A stretch of 64,000 nucleotides of DNA from Liquidambar formosana (taxonomy: Eukaryota > Streptophyta > Magnoliopsida > Saxifragales > Altingiaceae). Where the stretch lies: positions 6,500,909 to 6,564,908 of the forward strand of contig CM077823.1 in assembly GCA_039720395.1 (NCBI GenBank). The letters are read 5' to 3'. Within the stretch, counting starts at the first letter, position 1. Each line of letters begins with the position of its first letter. The notes beneath the pieces are model-generated. The model was not told the origin of the DNA. It was given only the letters and a program-made list of their open reading frames with translations, and ran no database searches. A program made the translations under genes and the position numbers. Shown piece after piece: positions 45,601-56,300 of the stretch.

Positions 45601-48600
45601 GTGTCAAATTTCAATTTTTTGGTATCATGTTTTTCATGATTTTGTTACTAATTTTTCAATTGCAGCTCACTTCCACTTGTATGTTATCCATATTTTATGC
45701 AACTTATCTGCAAAATAGGGTTGCAGAACTTCAGGTATGTTTTATCTTTTGGAAAAATCTTTAATGCTCTCTTCAATTTCTTTGTTTGATTTTCTTCGGA
45801 TTCATATTCAAACTTCTTCCATAATCAGGGGTTTTGTTTGCAGGAAGAGATTACTAATCTTCATAGATTATGTAGCGATAAAGATGTTCGTAATGACGTC
45901 GTCAAAGTTTTTCAGCTTGAAGATAAGAGCTCTTTTTCTTATTTTAGTAATGCCGACGGTAGAACCGTTGCTTTGTATACTGTGCTGTTCACACTTGTTA
46001 TGCCATTTGTCTTGTACAAATATTTTGACCATCTTTCCCCAATAAAGAATATCTCAAAGAGGGCAAAGAATAACAAGCAGGAGGTTCCTTTGAAGAGGAG
46101 GATTGCATATATGGTGGACGTGTGCTTCTCTGTTTATCCTTACGCAAAGTTGCTTGCACTTCTCCTTGCGACAATATTTTTGATAGGATTTGGTGGCCTG
46201 GCATTGTATGCTGTCAGTGATGGTAGTTTTGCAGAAGCTCTTTGGCTTTCATGGACTTTTGTAGCGGACTCTGGAAATCATGCTGATAGGGTTGGCACTG
46301 GACCAAGGATTGTTTCTGTTTCTATAAGCTCAGGAGGCATGCTGATATTTGCAACGTTGCTTGGGCTTGTTTCTGATGCTATCTCTGAGAAGATGGATTC
46401 ACTGCGGAAAGGGAAGAGTGAAGTTATTGAAAGAAACCATATACTAATTCTTGGATGGAGTGACAATTTGGTAATTTTTTAGACTAGCTCTCAACTTGAT
46501 GCACCGTCTTTCTGTGGAATTTTCATGGTTAGTCTTGGAGTGGGATCTAAGTTTTGTTTTAGCATTGGGATGTTAATAAGATTATGGTCTTCGAGTGAGA
46601 TAACAATTTTTCTTATTCTATGGGATAAAAAGTGTTAGTCTTAGGAGTACACTTTTTTTTGGAAAGTAAAGAGTTGTAGAAAGCAAAAACTGAACTGTCT
46701 TAGGACCTGCCTGTCTAATATGATAGACGAAAGCAGGTCATAAGTCAGGACAGGTAAGAATTTTATTATCAGGAGTGCATTTTAAAAAATAAGATAAAAT
46801 AAAATAAAAAAAGTAGAGAGTTGTAAAAAGCCAAAACTGAATTGTTTCAGAACTGGAGAGATGGATAAATTAGTGTGTCTTTGTATGTATGGAGTTGTTA
46901 AACACTTTATTTTATTTTATATTTTTTTATATATGTGTTCCTTGCAAGGGCAAAGTGAACCTTGAATGCCCTTGACCCTTGCTTGTCATGGCCTCTGTGG
47001 AACTCGCCATTATTTGATTTATTAATGGATAAGGTTCATAGTGTGAACATGGGGGACAAATGGTTATTAAGAACTAATGTTTTGCTCACAGGGATCACTT
47101 TTAAAGCAGCTAGCAATAGCAAATAAGAGCATCGGTGGTGGTGTTATAGTTGTACTTGCAGAAAGAGACAGGGAGGAAATGGAGATGGATATAGCAAAGC
47201 TAGAATTTGACTTCATGGGGACATCTGTTATATGCAGAAGTGGCAGTCCTCTTATACTGGCAGACTTAATGAAGGTACACTTCAATATATGTGTGTGTGT
47301 GTGTGTGTGTAAACATATATGTAGGGCATTTTTTAATCCTTTTTCTTAGTTTACAATGGGGGTGTCTGGATGCACTTCGAGGAAATTGTCTTACTACATT
47401 GTGTGGTCACTATTTCCAGAATTTTGTTTGTACATTTCAGGTCTCAGTTTCTAAGGCACGTGCTATAATTGTATTAGCATCTGATGAAAATGCAGATCAG
47501 GTTCTTGTTAATTTTTGATAACCTGGTTATTGTTAAATTTCAGTTTCCTATATGGCCATATCTTCTTATTGACTGTTGTAAGATTTTTCTGATTCTTTCC
47601 ATTAACTGTCATAAGATTTCAGCTGACAATTAATTATATGTTTCATCTCAGCGTGATGCATGTACTTTAAGGGTTGTTCTCAGCCTGACTGGAGTAAAAG
47701 AGGGTTTGAAGGGTCATGTTGTTGTAGAGATGAGCAATCTTAACAATGAGCCCTTGGTGAAGCTTGTTGGAGGAGAACTCATTGAAACCGTTGTTGCACA
47801 TGATGTGATTGGACATTTGATGATACAGTGTGCTTTCCAACCTGGCCTTGCACAGGTTACTTAAATGAGCTTTATTTACATTTGAAATAAAAAGGGAAAA
47901 ATTGGTGTCTACAAAATCTAATTTTTATTGGGGGCCAGTGATTATGTTTACTTTTGTTCTTCCTTTATATATCTCTCTAGTCCTTGTTGTTGACCCTATT
48001 GAAGTTTGGCCTTGTGCGACAGAGTTCACTCAAATGAGCTCTGCAAAAGTTTACTTATAACAAATTGATATTGAATGCATTTAATAACTTGGGGCCAGGG
48101 ATAATAATGATAACATATTTTGATAAATGAGGTCCTCCTTATAAGACATCTCCCAAACCTACCATTCTGCCCTGTGTGAAAAGGTTATTCAAGTCTTTGA
48201 CTGGCCTCAATTTAAAGGTGTGTCAATTCTGAAAAAGGTTTTGATGCTCAAATAATCCGTTGTTACCGAGGCTTTCATTTACCTCTGGTTTAGTTTTATG
48301 CATTATTGATATATGTAGATTTTCATTTTTATCCTTTTCTTTTTCTATGAGAATGAAGGTTTTATTAAACTAATGCAAGTATGGAAGAAGAGGAGGAAAA
48401 GTTATCAGAATTCACTGTTATGTTGAGGAAGCATTTACATTTGGATTTCTTGTTTGGGCTTGTAATTTATTTTTTCCCTTTTCATTTGCTTTAATCTTCT
48501 TTCATCCAATATTTATTCATCTGCATATCTCCTTAGATTCAAGTAAAATTTGATGTCACAGAAGGTAATGATCACTCTCATCCTCAGATAGATTGTCTGC

Positions 48601-51600
48601 TAGATCCTGTATACCAGGTGGCATTCTTCTGGGTGATGCCTTGTTTCTTTTAAAATTGCTTTGAAGCTGGAAACTATTTCCATTTTATCACTATTTTTAT
48701 TAATCTATTTGTAGTGCAGTGAACAATTTATCATGATATAATAATTATGTCAAAGTCTTTTTTGGAAGTACGTCTTCTTTCATCTCACTTGTATTATCTG
48801 AAACGTAGTAGTCTTTGAATGCAAGCCTTCCTTTATGACATTTTATAATATTGTTGATGCATTACAACCATGTTTGCACTTTGCCATGTGGTCAGTTATA
48901 TATCTTTTGCAAAACATTAAGCACATCACAAAATTCCGCCAAATGCTTAGAATATTTTTATCTTTGCATAGCTTAAATTTAGTGACAAACACGTCAAGCA
49001 CCTTGCCACGTGACCAGAGATGTACACAACTACATGCTTGAAGTGCTACCTCATGCTTAACATCTTGTACAACTATGTGTCATGTAATAGTGTAAGATAT
49101 GATATGTGTCGCCACTAGGGGTGAAATTTAAACCGAAAAACCAAACCAAACCGGACCAGATCAACTGGTTTCGGTCGGCTTTTTTGCATAAATCTGTCTT
49201 GTTTTCAGATAAATTTTGGTTTTTGGTTCGAGAGTGGTCCATTAATTGTAAAACCGAAAGCTGACCAAAGTATTTATAATATTATATTATTAGATATTTA
49301 GATTATTAAGATATAAATAAACTCATTTACCAAATAAAAAAGTAAAACTACGCATTGGCATAGCTTTAAGCCTTTAACCCTAAAGGTAAAACCTATTTTC
49401 AATTTGCATCTCATTCTCATCGTCTCCATCTTGCCGCCACTGCTCTTCTCCATTCCCCAGTCTCCATCGCTGCTCTTCTCCATTCTCAAGTCTCCACCGT
49501 TGCTCTTAGCCTTTCTTATTATCCATCTCCCCTCCTCTCTGCCGTTACTCCCTACTACACCGTTGTTGCTCGCTACAATCTACATCTGAGAATCTGAGAT
49601 TTGAAATCTGATCGTTATCTCTTAGCCGTTGCTCACCTGCTCTCTATCTCCCCCTCCTTTCCACAGTTGCTCCCTGCTACATTTTCGCTGCGGCTCCCTG
49701 GCACACCACCATCATTGCTCTCTGCTGCTCACTACTTTATTCTCCTCTGATTTGCAAAGCCTTGATCTCCACTCTAGCTCCTTTGTGAATGTGTGGTTCT
49801 ACTAATCTTTTATTTTCATCTATTGTTTATTTTTGTTGTTGTGCTCTTGTGGAACTATGGAAGTTTGGAGCATTGAGAAAAAAAATCACCTTGCGTGATT
49901 AGGGATTTAGGGTTTTTCTTTTTCATCCCAAGATCGATTACCGATTTTTTTATATATAATTGATTAGGTGGTCTTTTTTTTTATTTTTATTTTTTTATAT
50001 TTAATCCCAAGCTGCCTCTTATGATTGATGTTCTTTCTCTGCTATGATTTTCTTCATTTCTCTGTGCTATGATTTTCTTCATTTCTCCCTACTCTGCTTT
50101 GATCAGTTTGGTAGCCTTGGCTACTCTTATGTCTAAACTAGAGAAAACCGAACGAACCGATATCAAATCGAAAAATTCGGTTTTGCCACAATTTCGGTCG
50201 GTTTCGGTTTGCATTTTATAAAACCAATTAATTCGGTTTGGTTCAGAAAATCTCTCCCACCCCGATCAAACTGAGCTGGTTACACCCCTAGTTGCCACCA
50301 TGCACATAACTACAGATAATGCAACACATAACATTTGGTCTTTAAATAAGCTGTTGAAGAAGAAACTAAGTTTAGTGCCTACAACACGTATGTTCAAGGC
50401 ATTGCAAGATCCTTTAAAGAGATATTCCTAAGGTGACCATACACCTTAAGGAGATATTTTGAGGTGACCATAGGCCTTAAGGAGATATTCCTAAGGTGAC
50501 CAGACGCCTAAAGGACATATTCCTAAGGCGACCAAACGCCTTAAGGAAATATATTTCTAAGGCAAGCAAATGCCTTAAGAAGATACTCCCAAGGCAACCA
50601 AAAGCCTTAAAGAGATATTACTAAGGTGATAAGACACCTTAAGGAGATGTTCCTAAGAACGATATGATGTCTTACAGGGATATTCCTAAGGAAATATGAC
50701 AACTTAACTTCAATAATGGAGCATTGCTCCCATTCAACATTCTTCGATGATTAAAAGCATTTCCTATGATCGCCCTATCGATAAGACTATAACTAATGGT
50801 TGAGATCTCTCCCGTTTAGGGTATGGTTACCTGAGATGTATATAAGGCCTAGGTATGCCTATTTCATCAATATTCATTGCAATGTACTTATTATGCATCA
50901 AGGAAGCCCCGTTTGAGAGAGGTTTCTTCCTTCGAGGCTAGTGTGTGCTCCTTGTCCATCGCTAGTGCGGTCATCTTGACACTTGATGCCTGCCCGAGTT
51001 TGTGATAGGACTAGGGAAGTACATATAGTTTCTTAAGACTTGATGTTGTTTTGGGCAATTAAGATGTTGCATTGCATTACCTTAATTGCACTGGTGAAAT
51101 TACTTGAGAGATTTTGCCTTGGTGGTTGGAGTGGGGACTAACTAGAGCAGTGTAAACATTGCTTTTTTCCTTGGTCTTTCGTTGGGAAATGGGGAGCAGG
51201 TAACTTGGCTACACGTGTCCAGAATCTAAACATGTGTCAAAACCCAATTCACCCACCAATTGGGAGGTGTTAAAGTCTTTTGGACCTTTAAACCAACCAA
51301 TAATATTTCACACCTATCTAGCACACATATCAAACTTTCCTTTCTAAACCCACAAACGGTTCCAGCTTTGTGATAACACGTGTCCATTTAAGCATAAGTG
51401 TTAATCTCCTACCCAAACACTTGACTTACATATATTGGACTATACTTTGGTCCAATCAATGCAAAACACCTGTGAGACACGTATTGTAACCATATCAATC
51501 CTTTCTAGTAGTCTTCTACTATAAATAGCCTTCATTCTCTACAATTAGGAGGATGGAAAAATTGTTATAAGATCCTTGAAAATAACTCCAAATCATAGCA

Positions 51601-53270
51601 CTTACAAAACCTTACCATACTACCTTATTTCCAAGAACCAACTATCAAACTACATTGCATATTCTAAGTCAGAAGTTGGAAATATGGCTCAGAATTTAAG
51701 TACTTGCTACTGTTACTTCTTATAGACATTCTCCACTTTTTCCTCGCTCGTTCTTTCAAATCTAACTCTTTATTGTCATTTCAAGAATTATAAGAATTTT
51801 TATTTCAAAAGGGTTATATTACTATTGTTTTACATTCACCTTCTGACAAGTACATCTCAAGGGAGTTAGTCCAGTTGGTAGGAGGAGAGCCCCTAGATTC
51901 TATCAACCTAGGTTCGATTCCTCTAGGGAGCACTCCAGGAATTAATTCCTGAATGCACCAGGTTGATGTGGGGGAGTGTGCCCTTAAGATCGCTCGGGGA
52001 GGGATTTAGTTGAGGTGCGTGCAAGCTAGCCCGGACACCTTGACCGTCAAACCAAAAAAAAAAAAAACAAAAAAAAAAAAACATTGACAGTCCTAGTCAG
52101 CATTGTCAATAGTAGGTGTCATATGTCTGTATCGCAAATTCGCAATAGCAAGAACCCCATAAAAGGGCTATATTACATTCACCTCTTGACAAGTACACCT
52201 CAGTACTAATTGTCTTAGTTAGCTTTGTCAATAGTAGTAGCTGACATACGTCAACATTGCAATAGCGAGAACCCCAACCGCAAATTTTATATGATGTCCC
52301 ATTGATATTTGGTAGTTTCATAGTTTTTCCTTTTAGTTTGGGATGCAAATCAATCATTGTGAAATGTGTCATTGGATTGATAGTAGAAAATTGAAGCGAC
52401 AACAATACAACATTTTGTGTAACATGAACTTCATTAAAAAATGTGAAGGGTTGGCATGTCTATCGTAGTTTTGGTGTGAAACTTATGGCTTGCATTCATA
52501 ACATACAAATAAGGTTAAGTTTATGGTCTCCTTAAAGCATTTTTAGTTCCTATATGCATTTTCAAATGTCATTAATATTGCTGCTGCATGTATGTAAAGC
52601 TATGAACACATCAAAATGTGGTGTGATGAGCACTCAACGCCACAGAGCAGAAATATGGTTGCTATATTTTCAACGTTTCATGTTCATTGAGTGTCTAGGA
52701 GATCATAATGCCTCAGTTCATAAATATTGATATATGGTTTAACCTCCTAGCTTCCTATGCTCTGATAGCCATCATGATTTTGACGTGTAGTTTTTTTCCC
52801 AATTAATTTCTGATGGTTGCTGCTGTTGTCTTGAGTTTATCATTATCAATGGTTGTTAGACTTACCTATTGTTCTGCTGGGATGATATCCTTACTTTTTG
52901 GCAGATATGGGAGGATATTTTGGGGTTCGAGAATGATGAGTTTTACATTAAAAGATGGCCTCAATTGGATGGTTTGCGGTTTGAAGATGTATTTATTTCA
53001 TTTCCCGACGCAATTCCCTGTGGAATTAAGGTTGCTGCAGATGGTGGGAAGATAATCTTAAATCCAGATGATGAGTATGTTCTAAAAGAAGGCGATGAAG
53101 TCCTTGTTATAGCTGAGGATGATGACAGCTATGCTCCAGGTCCCCTACCGGAGGTCATTTTCTATTTCTTTTTCTGAACAGCCATTTTCTATTTTCTTAC
53201 TTCATTTAGCTGCACACCAGGTTAATATATTTTGATTTAAAACTTTACAGCTGGGGAAAGTGCAGAACAA

Positions 53271-53301
<31 letters not shown>

Positions 53302-56300
53302 AAAAAAAAAAGAAGATAAATCACGGTCTGTTAAGAGGCTTTACAGAAAAGAACAAGCAGTCCTTCACAAAAACAATGTTGCAGTACAAGGTTAAAACCT
53401 TAACCTAGACTACAATAAAGGCCCTAGGAAAAGAGATCTTTTAGCTTTTAAGGGGGCTGGGGGCTGCGAACAGTAACTCTAGAAAAAGAAACAAGAGAAA
53501 GAGAAGAAAGAAACAATAGAAAGAGAAGAAAGAAAGAGATAAAACCCTAAACCACTAGGATTTGTTTGAGATCCACACTCAAACACAAAGAAGAGTTCCA
53601 CACTCCCAACTTTTTTTGCAGTGGTGTGTTATGTGTAAAGGAGCTGGGGAGAGTATTGATCATCTCTTTTTGCATTGCCCTGTGGCTAGTTGGGTATGGA
53701 ATAAACTCCTTTCTTGTAGTGATGAGCTTTGGGTGGTCCCAGATTGTGTTCGGAGGGTGTTTGAGATTGATTTTTGGGGTTTTGGTAAGGGCAAGAAGGC
53801 TGGAATCCTTTGGAGGTGTGCTCTTATGGCTATGTTTTGGGTCATTTGGCTCGAAAGAAATGTGAGGATTTTTGAAGATAAGGAGCCTTCTTTGATTCAT
53901 TTGTGGGATAGGGTGCATTTCCTTGCCTCTTTTTGGGCTCATTCTTCTAAAGATTTTGCGGATATTCCTTTATTTATTTTGAAAACTGATTGGAGGGCTG
54001 TTTGTTTTTGACTTTTTGGTTTTCTTTTGGTTTCTTTGGTTGGTTTTTCTATTATTTTTGGTGGACTCCTTGTCCTCCTATTGTAATTTCCTTGCTTTCA
54101 TTTTATCAATAATATATTTCTGTTGTTGATAGAAAATAAAAATAAAAATAAAAGGGCAAACACCCATAATCACTTACTTCATCAGAAAGAAAAAAGGGCA
54201 AACACCCACGTATATGAGACATATACAAGAGCAAAAAAGCCCCCAACTCCTCGGCTAACAAGAAAGGAAAGAAGCAAAAAAACCCCTTTGAGCCTAATAA
54301 AACTTTAGGGAGTCGACAGAAAGGGAAAAAAAGGGGGTTACACCCACTCATATAACTACAAAAAAACCACTGATAAAGAAATTTAATCAATAAGGATATA
54401 AGTTACACCGTAGAAGATTCCACTCCTTCAAAAGTTCTTAAATTTCGTTCTTTCCAAATACACCAAAAAGTGCATTAGGCACCATCCTCCAAACCACCTT
54501 TTTGGTCCACCAACTTACCATCAAGACACATGTAGAAGCCGGCAACACCCACTTAACCCCAATAAGATGGAAAATAAGATACCATAAGCTTCTTGCCACC
54601 TCACAATGAATGAAAAGGTGGTCGACCGTTTCCTCCACATTCTTGCATGTTATACATCTATTTGGAATCTCCCATTTCATTCTAACCAAAAGGTCGATAG
54701 TAAGGCATTTATTGTGAACCGCCAACTAAGAGAAGAAAGCTACTTTTGAAGGAATTGAGGAAATCCAAATGTTTTTGGCTGGAGGGAACTCTTCCATGTT
54801 TTAGCCCAAATAAGCATAATAATATTTCACCGAGAATCAATCTTTAGGGTCATCACGCCACACCAAAGTATCATTCCCTTACAAAGAAATCTTACTTTCG
54901 TATAAGTCATGAAAAAAATCCATCACGGTCTCCAATTCCCAATTAGGGCTGGCAATCCCAACCTAAATCCATGAACCCGCCCATGTCCACCCGCAATTAA
55001 TGGGTTTGGGTTGAAGTGGATTTTTAATTGGGTTACCCATTTAAACCCAATTATATATGGGTTGGTTATGGGTAAACCACGGGTACCCGTTGGGTTTTAT
55101 TGGTTAGGTAAGATATATGAACTTCATAATAACTAGAGCGTCTTGCCCTCTTCTGTGGGAATTGATTTGCAGCAAATGGGAGTGAGGGAAAAAATGAAGA
55201 GAAAGAGGTTTCGAACCAAGCAGAGAAAAAAATTGCAGAAAGTGCAAAAAATTGGGAAGGAAAAAATGCAACAATAATAAAGAATGAAAAAAGAGGGGAA
55301 GATCGCAGTCAGAATGAAAAAAGAGCGTCTTGCCCTCGTCCGTGAGAATCGATCGTCGGTGTTCTGAGAGTTTGAAGACCATCGGCGAATTGAGGAAAAT
55401 CGATGGCAGTGAGGAAGTTCGCCGGCGAGCAAGGGGGCAGATCTACATCAGATCTGAGAACCCCAACCTCAAGTTCCGTTTCTTGCAGCTTCAACAACAC
55501 TTCAATCATCGTCTTCTTCTTTATCCCTCCGTCACTACAACTATCCTTCTCCATTCTTTTCCTCTACTCATCAATCAAACTCTGCATAAAGCCATATACC
55601 CATCCCTCTTTTCGTGCAACATCGTCCGATCTGAACTCCCGATAGAGACTCCACACAGTCGCCGACGTCATGTATGCCAGAGAGCATATGGAGGCAATGG
55701 GATGAAAGAATCTGGAAATTTTTGTTTACTGTGAAAATCTGAAGCTAGTATTTTACATTTTTTGCTTTTTGCTTTTTTGTTTTTGTTGCAAATTGCTATT
55801 ATTGAACATTCTGAACTTTGAATTGACCTTTAAAAAAAAAAAAAAAAAGAAAAGAAAAAGAAAGATCGGGTTAAAATTTGATTCGGGTTAAAAATATGGG
55901 TCAGGTCGTGAAATATGGGTCGGGTCGTGAATTGGATCGGATATTGATCCAAACTGACTTTATGTATTATTCAAGAGATTTGGGTTGACGGGTATCCCTT
56001 CATAGAAGAAGTTGTAACTTTTTTTATTTGGGTAGATTCTCTCAAATGACAATGCTTTGGGGGAGGAGAGAGAGAGGGAAAAAAAAATAACTTCGGTTAT
56101 TTCTTTACATTATTTTCTATACAGAGGTAATAGATTCGTGAGAACTTCTCTTGATATATGGGTTTCAATTCTTTTATGTGAGTTGTATTGAAATCGAATT
56201 TTGGGTACTTTACAGGTGTACAAATATATTATCTTTTTTTTTTTTTTTTTTTTTTGCAATTTACTTTGAAATTTTGAAGCTAAGTTAACATTTTTATGTT

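Larger units (their letters stand above)
42846..45665 (+). other. POLLUX intron 1, 2.8 kb, carrying LINE, MITE and SINE sequence
   Basis: The donor is TTATTTG/GTAAAT at 42846 and the acceptor CAATTGCAG at 45665. Inside are a LINE reverse transcriptase fragment (43410-43720), a MITE (43871-44023) and a SINE (44494-44726). The remainder is AT-rich with no recognised signal; short ORFs at 45240-45530 are not convincing. Confidence 0.75.
47856..52904 (+). other. POLLUX intron 6, 5.0 kb
   Basis: The donor is GGTTACTT (GT at 47856) and the acceptor is TTTTTGGCAG at 52904. It has been enlarged by a hAT-like element (49116-50290), LTR-like sequence around it (about 48780-51150), a 32-bp tandem array (50412-50697) and a SINE (about 51858-52081). 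47860-48780 and 52400-52904 are AT-rich with no recognised signal. Confidence 0.75.

Noticed and set aside
49404..49589. Leucine/proline-rich ORF of 61 codons
   Set aside because: It is a low-complexity reading of C/T-rich sequence inside a hAT-like element.
53562..54011. 149-codon ORF as a possible host gene in the intron
   Set aside because: Its sequence is the zinc-binding C-terminal end of a plant LINE ORF2.
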